Shown piece by piece: positions 11,254 to 19,991 of a stretch of 22,255 nt of DNA. Under the pieces are notes generated by a model. That model searched no databases. It was not told where the DNA came from and was given only the letters and a program-made list of their open reading frames with translations. The DNA comes from Reticulomyxa filosa. Taxonomy: Eukaryota > Foraminifera > Reticulomyxidae. Made by a program: the position numbers and the translations under genes. The stretch is from contig ASPP01005505.1 of NCBI GenBank assembly GCA_000512085.1, positions 1 to 22,255 of the forward strand. Reading direction: 5' to 3'. Position 1 is the first letter of the stretch. Every line of letters begins with the position of its first letter.

Positions 11254-11521
11254 TTGGTTGTTGGGTTATATTACAGAAGTTCACAGCTCATGAAAATATG
11301 GTGTGAACTTTTCGACATACTTTTCCATTACTTCAAAGTAGAAAAGTATTGCATAGAGAACAATTAGAAATTCAAGTAATTTTCACTTTTGCTTTTTGTT
11401 CGTAACTCTAGGTGTTGTGACACTATTGGAAAGTTAAAATTAGTTTGAGCAAGCCAACAGCAAGCGGTTGAAGTTTTAATTTGTTGAAAAATTGTTGAAT
11501 TCTACATTGAAAAGAACACGC
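11254..11521. other. intergenic between HAD start and minus-strand U6 end
   Basis: This 268-nt stretch should carry the HAD promoter (minus strand) and the downstream flank of the minus-strand U6 gene. I see no B-box-like sequence (GGTTCAAATCC type) downstream of U6, and no ORF or repeat. Confidence 0.4.
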
Positions 11522-11525
11522 AAAA

Positions 11526-11575
11526 AAAAATGTGATACTTTCTCGATTTTTGCGTGTCATCCTTGCGCAGGGGCC

Positions 11576-11606
<31 letters not shown>

Positions 11607-11634
11607 TGCGGATGACTCCCGAAGGAGTTCCGAC
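11526..11634 (-). ncRNA. U6: U6 spliceosomal snRNA, copy 1
   Basis: Reverse complement of copy 2 with identical sequence. The transcript is predicted to start at 11634 and end in the T run 11530-11522. It has the 5' hairpin with a TTCG loop, the ACAGAGA box that pairs with 5' splice sites, the AGC catalytic triad, and the invariant segment that pairs with U4 or folds into the internal stem-loop. It acts in the nucleus as the catalytic RNA of the spliceosome. The T-run terminator points to RNA polymerase III. Protein-like ORFs across it are artefacts. Confidence 0.95.
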
Positions 11635-11695
11635 AGCAATCAATTTTCTGCTCCCTTTGGTCTTCTTTCTTTTCATGATACACACTTCTTATTTT
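11635..11695 (-). promoter_or_regulatory. conserved U6 upstream block, copy 1
   Basis: Sixty-one bases immediately upstream of the minus-strand U6, identical to those upstream of copy 2. Contains an AGAAAATTGATTGCT segment abutting the start and a GACCAAAGGGAGC segment about 20-35 nt upstream. No clear TATA box near -30 is seen. It is a candidate proximal element for pol III, but identity alone may just reflect recent duplication. Confidence 0.45.
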
Positions 11696-11867
11696 GTTTC
11701 AATCCCAGACATTTAAACTTTCAAAGCAATTTTTTATTTTGCTGATATCAAAACTTTCATTTACAATTGGCTGTTTCATGTTGGGAAACAAAAAAGAAAA
11801 GATCCTTCGAATAACAGAAAAAATTCGAGAAGTATTCGATAAAATGTTCAATTTTTATTGAAATAAT
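11696..11867. other. spacer between divergent U6 genes
   Basis: This 172-bp spacer is not part of the inverted repeat. It is AT-rich, with two near-repeated ATTCGA-type motifs at about 11808-11840. It must hold any distal promoter elements used by either U6 copy. No ORF or known motif is recognisable. Confidence 0.4.
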
Positions 11868-11928
11868 AAAATAAGAAGTGTGTATCATGAAAAGAAAGAA
11901 GACCAAAGGGAGCAGAAAATTGATTGCT
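11868..11928 (+). promoter_or_regulatory. conserved U6 upstream block, copy 2
   Basis: Mirror image of the block upstream of copy 1, ending at the predicted U6 start (11929). It carries the same GACCAAAGGGAGC and AGAAAATTGATTGCT segments, and no TATA box is evident. Proposed as the proximal pol III promoter by position only. Confidence 0.45.
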
Positions 11929-11956
11929 GTCGGAACTCCTTCGGGAGTCATCCGCA

Positions 11957-11987
<31 letters not shown>

Positions 11988-12036
11988 GGCCCCTGCGCAA
12001 GGATGACACGCAAAAATCGAGAAAGTATCACATTTT
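11929..12036 (+). ncRNA. U6: U6 spliceosomal snRNA, copy 2
   Basis: Recognised from the nearly universal U6 core. The 5' hairpin has a TTCG loop at 11935-11950. ATTGGAACGATACAGAGA follows, with the ACAGAGA box at 11971-11977. TTAGCATGGCCCCTGCGCAA holds the AGC triad, then GGATGACACGCAAA. The 3' tail ends in a T10 run (12033-12042), as expected for pol III termination. Length is about 105-108 nt, close to usual U6. The 5' end is set by analogy with other U6 RNAs and could be off by a few bases. It lies about 200 nt upstream of, and on the same strand as, the seven-transmembrane gene. Confidence 0.96.
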
Positions 12037-12042
12037 TTTTTT
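12033..12042 (+). terminator. T-run terminator of U6 copy 2
   Basis: Ten T residues directly after the U6 3' tail, the standard RNA polymerase III termination signal. The mirror copy (11530-11522) has nine. Confidence 0.85.
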
Positions 12043-12241
12043 ATTGGTAATTTTGCAGAAAATTTTTTTTCTACTTTCATCACAACAAAAATAACACTTG
12101 TTTCGGCCATCATGTCATCTTCATTTCGGAAATAAGCATTTTAATTTAACCCGCACCAGAACAAAAGTACAATCACTATAAAAAAGTAACCCTTAACGTA
12201 AAACACAAACCTCAAACGTCCGTTTAAAAACAAATCCAAGG

Positions 12242-13218
12242 ATGAATCCTAGGAAATCAGGTTTTGAAAATGAAGAAGCATTTGTAGTAACAATAGTATT
12301 GTCGGTTCTGGTATTCGTTTACGAACTTTGGTTGTTATGTTTGTGCTGGCACTATTTTTGGCGCAGTGTGCCGGTGCAGACAGAATTGGTAAAAGCTGAG
12401 AATGATAGTAATGATTCCTCTAATCCAGAAGAAAATGAGGAGATGCGTCCGGCCGAAGTATCTCAACACATTGACATAAGGATTAAGATACTGGTGACAT
12501 TAACTACGGCATTGTCGGTGATATTCACAGCGGGGAGTATTACAGAATTCTGTTTGTATACGTTTATGAATTTTGGTGTATTTTGTCCACATGCTTGGTA
12601 TTCGTTATATTTTTCCATTCTAGCGCGTATGTCTATGTTTTTGGCGTATGCAAAGCGTTTGGAAATTGCGTTTCAAAATACACCATTTCAACTTCACGTG
12701 ATTATACGTAGAACAGTTTACGTTTTCCTGCTGATTACTCTTCTAACTTTTTTTGCCTATAACAGTTATGGCTTATACAGTTGCAGAGCGAATAGGGCTG
12801 GTACGCCTTTTTCCATAATGGCGATTTTTGTGGATTCGTCTTGCAGTGTCGGATTGTTCTGTCTATTTGTTTCTAAGGTAAGGGATAAAAATATCTCCGT
12901 CATTTTTTTTTTGCACAAATAAGGTCGACAAATTTGTTGCTTTTTTTTGCTTCTAAAAAAAATAAGCTCAGGAGGGATGGTTTGACTGCCGAAATGCAGA
13001 AGCAAGTACGAAAACTTGTGAAGAAATTGTTTGTGCTGTACGTGTCCTGTTTGACTACTGGAACAATTCTTTACTTGGCAGTGTCAATACCGAAACTTCA
13101 ACAATTTGTGGGTCTTTCTGTTTTGGTGGATTATGCGGTAAATTGTTCAACACTGTTGTTATCATTTCGCTTTGCCGAAGTTTATTATGATGCTTTGTGT
13201 CGCTGTGTCAAACTGTAA
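12242..13218 (+). CDS. seven-transmembrane (GPCR-like) protein
   Basis: The only plus-strand protein gene. Exons are 12242-12877 and 12967-13218, split by an 89-nt phase-0 intron with a GTAAGG donor, giving 295 residues. Hydrophobic segments lie at about 14-38, 82-106, 117-137, 157-178, 189-211, 230-252 and 259-281. The first loop (41-80) is long, polar and acidic. The third cytoplasmic loop (212-229) is basic (KLRRDG, then KQVRK). With the N-terminus outside, C115 before helix 3 and C181 in the second outer loop face each other, as in the conserved GPCR disulfide. No DRY or NPxxY motif is clear; the end of helix 3 reads AKRLE. It is probably a plasma-membrane receptor or receptor-like protein of a lineage-specific family; ligand unknown. 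Topology is inferred by eye. Stop TAA; AATAAA hexamers lie at 13522 and 13631. Confidence 0.75.
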
Positions 13219-14130
13219 CTTTTCTGACTTTGTTAAAAAACGACGAAAAAGGTTTAGTTCTATTTTCTGCCGTTAAAGGTTTTATGCGATGAAATGAATG
13301 ATGTTGCCACTTGGTCTGCAACATGTTGCGTATCATCGGAAAAGTACCTTACAAATTATCTTTTTTCTTGTGTTGTTTGTTCAAATACTTCGAAAAGTGT
13401 GTTGTTTTTTTGTCAAGTATTTATATTTTTAACCATCTTTCGTGGTCTCGATATCAAATTATCCATTCAATCATCTCTATCTTAATGTAACTCGCACATG
13501 TGCACTCACATAAACAATTTGAATAAAAATTGATGTACGGACTATCTCAAAGGGTGACAGTTCGATTATTCCCGCAAAAAACATTTATTTCCGTGCGTAC
13601 TTTTCGTAAATTAGAGGGGAAATTGTGTTCAATAAATTTCCTTTTGCATTTAGGTCGAGATTTATTTGTAAAAAATAAGGGAAGTATATAATAACAATTA
13701 CTGCTGTCCAGAGGTTGTGAATATAGATCTGTTTGTCACGATGTACGTAACAAAAACATTATTAATACGTATATGTGCACAAAATCGTTTCTTTGACGTA
13801 CAGTCTTTTTCTTGCAACATGAATATTGCCCAATCAAAAAATATGACATAACTGATTTCGCTAAACCTTGTCTGAAATTTGTTCTTGCTACAGAATGTGT
13901 GAACAATTGAAAGAATAGAAGGCTGTGTGAGAGCAGTGCCACTTATTTCAACATTAAATACTACACATTTAAAAAAAAAAAGAAAAAATGCACAAGAATC
14001 TGTTCAAATATCCACTCACCAAAGGAACAACAAAATAAAAAATGTGATTCTGACATCCCTGTGCAAACTTACTTGATTACAAAATACATAAAAAATACCA
14101 AAGTAAATAAATAACAAAAAATGAAAATAG
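13219..14130. other. convergent 3' intergenic region
   Basis: Lies between the stops of the plus-strand seven-transmembrane gene and the minus-strand Cdc20/Cdh1 gene, so it holds both 3' untranslated regions. Plus-strand AATAAA hexamers at 13522-13527 and 13631-13636 could end the receptor mRNA. The few ORFs are AT-rich chance frames and no RNA gene is visible. Confidence 0.5.
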
Positions 14131-17063
14131 CTAACGAATGATAATATCAGCAATTCCATCCCGATAATAATTACATTGAGAGTTGCCATTGTCTTCAAAC
14201 ACATTCCAAAATTGAATTGTTTCGTCAGCTGATGCAGTTGCAATATCTTGCATATTTGGCGATAACGCTGTTCAGGCAGATATATCATAAAGATGACATA
14301 ACATTGCACAAATTTTATGTGATTAGTATTTAGCTTCACATTGGCTCTGTCATTTTAAAAACAACGAAAAAACTCTATCAAGTGTACGGTTTTGACATAC
14401 CGAGAAACAAAATACGGTTTTTATTTTGACCGAAAGACGCAAGCTATTGTAAATGAATTTAGATTTGGAAAATATTAGTTGTTACAATACACAATTACTC
14501 AACCTTGCGTAATGTCTTTCCATCCCACAAACTTATATCATTTGTGAAATGGCCATGAGTTGACAATAATCGACAAGAAGAAGGATCCCATAGCAAATTC
14601 GTTACTTGACTTTCTAATTTTACGCACTCCAGAGGCTTGGTAACAATATCATTGTGTCCTGTCGTAACCCCCCCCCAGCTTATTTTCAACAGTCAAATCA
14701 AGCAAAACACAACAAATAGTACCATTGCAACAATTCCAAAACGTTTTAGAGTGAGAAGCGCTTTTAGTGGTATTCCATAAACAAATTTTGGAGTCATTAG
14801 TTCCACCCCCAGATGCAAGTATATGGTGATCGTGCGGACTCCAAGCAAGCGCACGAACTGGAGCGTTGTGATGCCTACAAGTGTAATAAGGTTCCAAAAG
14901 GTTTCTGTTGTCCCACACGTTGACACAATGATCACATCCACCAACTGCAAAGCAATTATGGCTGGGTGACCATTTCAAAGAAGCGGGTGTAGAGTTCATC
15001 ATCACTGTTCGAATGCGCTTATTGTGACGTGCACGTAAGTCATAAAAATAGATTTGATTACTTTGTCTATTTTTTTCATTTAATTAAAGTGATTAAAAAA
15101 AGTATAGAAAAAAGATATCTAGACAGCATCACAAACTTTGATCCAACCACCATACAGCTGCCATCCCATTGATCTGTCCATTCGAGAACACCAATATGTT
15201 CGCCAGGTCCGTGCATGTACAAATCCAAGCACTCTTTGTTCACATCCCATAAAGATACTTTTCCACTGTTAGTTCCCACTGCCACTTTCTGACCCTTGCA
15301 ATCAACAAACCATTTTTTTTTTACAACACACAAAAAAGGGTAATGACTACTACACATGTGTGAGAAAATAACTCTTGGAGAAAATTTCACGCTTGTAATG
15401 ATAGGTAAGGTATTTTCTTGCTGATGCTGTCTCCATTTCTGTGCATTGGCAAAAGCAAAAGGATTGATAGAATGCTTGCCCGCAATTTGGGTGAGATTAC
15501 GAGGGGTTCCATCTTTCATAGTGTATAGCCACACATCAGATTGTAATCCTGTCGCTAAACAATTACTTTCTCTTGACCAATCCAACAATGACGCGTAGAC
15601 ATCATCGCACATATCTGGAGCCGACAACATCAAATATGGACATTCTGGAACTTGTTTCAAGCTTTGTTGTTTCAAATATTTCACCAGAACTTGCATATTG
15701 TCGCTACAGTATTCACGTGCTGGACTACATTCGCCTATCCCTTTGATCGTCGTGTCGTTTTTGTTTCTTAACGGAGATGATCCAAAGTCCAATTTTTTTG
15801 GTGGGCATTGGCGCGCTTCATATCCACTATCACATTTCTTTGGAGATATGTAGCTGATGTGGGCAATATTGTTTACGTATGATTGGGTATTGTTTTTCAA
15901 AGGGGCCATTTGAAAAGGGCACAGTTCGGATTCTTCACGTTTTCGGCTGTTTTGACTACTCAGACAAGTTAAACAAAATAAATTTTTAAAAAGATAATAA
16001 AATTTGAAATTGTACAATATCCATTGTATACCTAGGATCAATGGTTTGAAATGACAGCAACTTGGATGGACTTCCAAAACATGTTCGACTGGATGGCTGG
16101 TTGCTAGTGGCAAGAGTACTATTGGGTGACACCCAATCACAACGCCATAATATACGTAGGTCATTATTGCTCATGTGTGTCATCCCAATGTTCCCTTGCT
16201 TGTTTGGTTTTTGATTGCTATTCCCTTCAGGAGTAGACGCCTCAGCACCCAAGCGTCCGTGAAAACAGTTATCACCAGTCGAGGTACGACTCCCATTTTG
16301 CTGAGACAACTGTTCTTCACCATACGGAGGTGTTTGTTGTTGGCGCTGCTCATCAAATAGCTCGCTTTTCAACATTTTACAGTATGTTTCATGAGCTACT
16401 CGTTTCACCAGTGCTATTGTTTTTTTTTGTATATGCTTTCAAAAAACATATGTATGTCTTTATATTTTCACGTGCGCGTATTTATTTATAAATATAACAC
16501 AACGAACAAACAATACTCACGATGAGATCTTATTTTTTCTGCATTAAAACAACACTTTTTGTCGTTGCACAAAGATAAATGAAAAGGAGAAAGTGGCCAT
16601 CTTGGAGATACCACAGCACGGTTGTTTTTAACAGGCTCAGGAATGAATCTAACACAAGTTTGTGCAAGCATACACATACACCAAAATGACTAATATTTGG
16701 CGTTGTTTTTTTTTTACACTTAGGAAAAATCGCATTTTGCTAAAAAATAAAAAGTTCGGCTTTTTTTCTGATCGTGATGACACGTCAGCTATCTATTTGA
16801 TTTTAGAGGGTGAAGCCTCTTTTTTTCTTTTAGCTTTATTTGTCAAGAAAAAAATGTAAAAAGTTATGTATCATCTCTACCCTTTGACTCAAAAAAAAGA
16901 CACACCTATCTACATTTACAAATGAATGTTGAGGGTCAATCTCCTTGAAATACAAGCGACGATTGACTTTCCTTTTTTGATCACAAAAGCCGTTTTTCTG
17001 GTTATAAGTTTTCTATATGTTGCAAAGAGGGAAAATTTACCGTGTGATCTGCGGTGATTGCAT
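14131..17063 (-). CDS. Cdc20/Cdh1 (Fizzy-related) APC/C activator
   Basis: Ten exons, all in phase: 17063-17041, 16971-16906, 16648-16521, 16413-16032, 15946-15373, 15294-15137, 15066-14723, 14658-14504, 14443-14401 and 14267-14131, giving 669 residues. The protein recruits substrates to the anaphase-promoting complex ubiquitin ligase. The C-box DRFIP (29-33) binds the APC/C and is completed across an intron. A Cdh1-like YCKMLKSELF segment follows. VPECPYLMLSAP (299-310) opens a seven-bladed WD40 propeller with DDVYASLLDWS, VAVGTNSGKVSLWDV, IYFYDLRAR, ALAWSPHDHHILASGGG, LLWDPSSCRLLSTHG and DETIQFWNVF. It ends in Ile-Arg, the IR tail that docks on TPR subunits. The DRF form of the C-box and the YxxLLxxELL-like element favour Cdh1/FZR over Cdc20. 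The acidic and Asn/Gln-rich part (about 75-290) is longer than usual. The 257-nt second intron is the largest. Stop TAG. Confidence 0.92.
14668..14676. repeat. C9 tract in a short Cdc20/Cdh1 intron
   Basis: Nine C on the plus strand (G9 in the transcript) just upstream of the 3' splice site of the 64-nt intron 14659-14722. An ORF read straight through it is interrupted by a frame change, which the intron explains without any sequencing error. Confidence 0.7.
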
Positions 17064-17521
17064 AGAAACGTTTACGCTTTTGTCGACAAGCCACACAGTG
17101 AAACTTCAGAGCAAGCCCAAACTGCCCAACTTAGAAATAAAAAAGAATGGTTCAACCAATCGTTTGGTCAAAATACTAGCAAGGACAGAGTATTCCCACA
17201 GTTGAAATTGTAAATGCAGTTTTTTTTGAACTTTTCAGCTTGCTTAGTAAAAAGAAATTTCTACTTTGCTTTTATTTGTTTTGATTAAGGTAAACTAAAT
17301 TAGTAAATAAAAGAATATTCAAATTTTTTCAGTTTTGCACATTTCCCAAGAAAAAACAACACTGTATCCTGATGCAACAAATACAATGAGGCGTTGTAAC
17401 CAATTACCCCAAAGTCAGAAAAAAAGCAAATAAATACATTGAAACAATGCAGAAAAAAAAATATAAGCGATGATCCCATATGGAGACCCGAGCAACTTTT
17501 TATTATTGATAACGATCCTGT
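17064..17521. other. intergenic between tubby-like stop and Cdc20/Cdh1 start
   Basis: Contains the Cdc20/Cdh1 promoter and the tubby-like 3' region. A minus-strand AATAAA (17504-17499) lies 18 nt after the tubby-like stop and is a likely poly(A) signal. No further gene seen. Confidence 0.5.
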
Positions 17522-18986
17522 TTAATCCCACACAAAGGTTCGCAAAATTACGGACATGCATATTGAAAACGCCTGGAAAGCAGTCAATGGGAAACTAGTA
17601 AACATTCAAACAAATAAAGCAAACTGAATTTAAAACAAGTACAATGCAAATCATCCAAAAAAACGTTAAAAACATACCCATAATCCATGTTAAATTCACT
17701 GCATGTCACTTTACCCAGTTGTAATACTACTTGGTTCCATTCATTCACCAACTTTAGAAAATCCAAATAAAAAATTATCATTATTATCATTATTTTTGTT
17801 TGTTATACCTTTGCAATAAAAATAGAAAAAAAAACCTGAAAGTTGTGAACCGAAGGTAACAAAGCTCGACCTTTGAATTCCAGTGCGTAAGCCGAAATGG
17901 CAGAATTCCAAATAGGTTCCTTGTTGCGCATTTTTACGGCATTTTCGATACTCAATATTTGCGTCTTTGAACTGTCGACGCTTGTTAACATTTCCGACCA
18001 ATATATCTGTCCAAGAAACTTTGCAATCACAGATGCGCAATCCATAGGAATAAAAGCAGAATCTGATATTACTCTAGTCAGACCTTTCAGTATTAAAAAA
18101 AGAGTTGGAAGAATTTCGATTGCAACAGCAAAAAAAAAAAGTCTTTGTCTTTCATCCTAACTTTCGATCGTTTCTTTATGCACTCTATGAGTAGCACATG
18201 GTCATCCACTTTTTTTTCTAATGAGACGGAAAAGAAGTGTTGGCAGCTAAGGCTATGTATACGTAAATATAGAGATTTGCGTAACTTTGGCACAACGACA
18301 CACATTTTCAGCAAATCACCAGTTCGACTAGTGCAGTCATATAGCACACAAGCCTTGGGAGCATTTGTTCTATCTCGAATAATAGATCTATCGAAAAACC
18401 ATCCAGGGTTTTCAATTTTACCTAAGTATTGCCATTGTTGTTGAAACATTTCTTCATTTTCTTGAACTTGTCTTTGCATTTTCTTCCAAATTGTATCAGC
18501 TGCCATATCTTTCGATTCTTTTTGTAGAGATGAAAAATGAGTTGGTGAAGGTATTTCATCTGCTACAACAAGTTTCGTATTTCGTTTACATCTCGTATCA
18601 CTTTCTTTTCTCACGTCTGTTTCTCTTGTTTTCGCTGTGGACTTAACGACTGTTGCATACACTTTGTAATGTCCGTTATTGAAGAACATATTACCTTCTG
18701 CAATTGCACTTAATATCGTGTGGGCATCACTTTCCTATTCGTTTTTCATGCACGCTTCAAACAAGCACATGTTTCTATTGTACTATCCCACTTGCATACC
18801 TGAGTCACAAACAAAGTGAACGATTTCCGATCCCAAGTCCCTCTATATTTTTTATTAATTTATTTTTTGCTTTTATTTTTTTTTTGTTTTTGACACTGAC
18901 TTTTTTCCAACAATTATTTTTGCTTGATTTAAAGTCAAAGTTGCGAATTCATTTGACTGCGGATTTTGTGTCTTGCCTTGATTCAT
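17522..18986 (-). CDS. tubby-like (TULP family) protein
   Basis: Exons 18986-18901, 18842-18800, 18734-18162, an exon ending at 17836 that starts at about 18080-18060, 17751-17678 and 17594-17522. The C-terminal half matches the tubby domain in order: FSVSLEKKVDDHVLLIECIK plus KRSK (like the LxLE, then LLAxRKRxKS core), VISDSAF, IAKFLGQ, NKEPIWNSAISAYALEFKGR, SVHNFQLV, VVLQLGKV, FNMDYGFPL and FQAFSICMS. This barrel binds phosphoinositides such as PI(4,5)P2 at membranes and helps traffic membrane proteins, so the product is probably a peripheral membrane protein. About 200 residues precede the domain, mostly charged. The usual FDTKLACE-type end is replaced by a short ILRTFVWD tail. The join after 18162 is unresolved because the GTTAGG donor is phase 0 and no acceptor fits the frame of the next exon. 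Stop TAA. Confidence 0.82.
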
Positions 18987-19991
18987 GGCAGAATTTTCTC
19001 GCAAATTCAATATGTGCAACCTTGCACGAAGGGGGTAGCTCTGTCTTTTTTTTATTTACAAAAAGTTTTGTTGCTGTCACCTAATGAAGGATGAGCTTAC
19101 AAAAAATATATTATTTTATAGATTGTTATCAGATAATTTCATCATTGACATAGTCGTTCTTTAAATAGTAATGTGATATTCACGTGATCAAAAACAAATA
19201 TACAGAGAATTAAAAACTAAAATCCCAACTTATAGACATGGTTCAGTTTCTCCATGAAAAACAACATTTAATAAAATTTTTTAAAGACATTTATAAATTA
19301 TGTAATTGTTGAGTATCATTTTGATTTTTATTTCATTCGAAATTTTCAATAATATAAATATTTTGTTATGATAAATATATTTGTGTTTTTGACTCCCATA
19401 AAGAATTTCTTTAAAATTATTTTAAAAATGAATAAAATTAAAACGTTAATTAACATTTAATTGCAACAAAATCTTGCGTTGCTAATTATTTTATTTTTGA
19501 TTATTTACATTTTCACATGATTTCTCATTGCATTCGTTTTGGTGATGCTTCTCTGGTATTTGATTTCGCAATTGTTAATGATTGTACAAGTTGTTATTTT
19601 TTTGTATTGATTAAATCAAATGTTTTTTATCGAAAGTATTTCATTGGATAGAACGAATGACGGTGCTCTTTGTAAATTGTGTGACAAGTATTTGACTAGA
19701 ATACAAACTCAAGATCTCGAAAAATATCGTATAAGGTTTGAGAAAATGTGTTAATGTTTGAAAATCCAATCTGAAAAAACACTCAAAACTGAGTGTTAAA
19801 AAAAAAGGCCACCCAAGCTTGGGTAGAGATTCCACATGGATATCACACACGAGACAAGAAACAAAGAAAAACAACATGAGAATAGCGTTGTTCGAATAAA
19901 CAATACAAAGAATGAAGGGGTGATGCATGTGATATTGGTTGAAGCGGATGAAAACAAATCATCATTATCAATCCAAGTTATATAACTCATT
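18987..19991. other. intergenic, very AT-rich, with hairpin and palindrome
   Basis: Lies between the Sec66-like stop (19992) and the tubby-like start (18986). The left half should hold the tubby-like promoter. 19100-19640 is extremely A/T-rich with no sustained ORF. At 19778-19797 there is a perfect 8-bp stem with a 4-nt loop, and at 19811-19824 a perfect 14-bp palindrome (ACCCAAGCTTGGGT), separated by an A run. Nothing else recognisable. Confidence 0.5.
19778..19824 (-). other. hairpin, T run and palindrome of unknown role
   Basis: Read on the minus strand: palindrome ACCCAAGCTTGGGT, a T11 run, then the hairpin AACACTCA-GTTT-TGAGTGTT followed by T residues. It lies about 170-215 nt past the Sec66-like stop on the same strand, so it may sit in that mRNA's 3' region or end a small RNA. 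It is not the histone stem-loop. Function unknown. Confidence 0.4.

Larger units (their letters stand above)
11522..11695. repeat. inverted repeat, left arm (carries U6 copy 1)
   Basis: Reverse complement of 11868-12041. I compared the two arms by eye along their whole length and found no mismatch or gap in 174 bp. Symmetric positions sum to 23563. Identity ends at once on both sides: the spacer begins at 11696 and the outer flanks differ beyond 11522 and 12041. The arm contains the whole U6 gene, its T terminator and 61 bp upstream. Confidence 0.95.
11868..12041. repeat. inverted repeat, right arm (carries U6 copy 2)
   Basis: Perfect reverse complement of 11522-11695 over 174 bp. With the 172-bp spacer it forms a cruciform-capable structure. 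Perfect identity that includes non-coding flank implies recent duplication or ongoing gene conversion. Confidence 0.95.

Noticed and set aside
11492-12113. Two protein-like ORFs sharing a Cys/Phe-rich sequence around 11492-11716 and 11757-12113
   Set aside because: They are antisense translations of the two U6 snRNA genes. The shared peptide merely reflects the identical RNA genes.
13540-13590. T-arm-like GTTCGATT string suggesting a tRNA
   Set aside because: No acceptor stem, D-arm or anticodon arm can be folded around it.
14504-14723. Apparent frameshift in the Cdc20/Cdh1 WD40 region at the C9 tract
   Set aside because: A 64-nt GT-AG intron (14659-14722) joins the two frames exactly, so no pseudogene or sequencing error is needed.
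16486-16677. Cdc20/Cdh1 starting at the local ATG near 16671, giving VRFIP as a degenerate C-box
   Set aside because: Splicing to the upstream exon ending at 16906 restores DRFIP and keeps phase to an upstream ATG.
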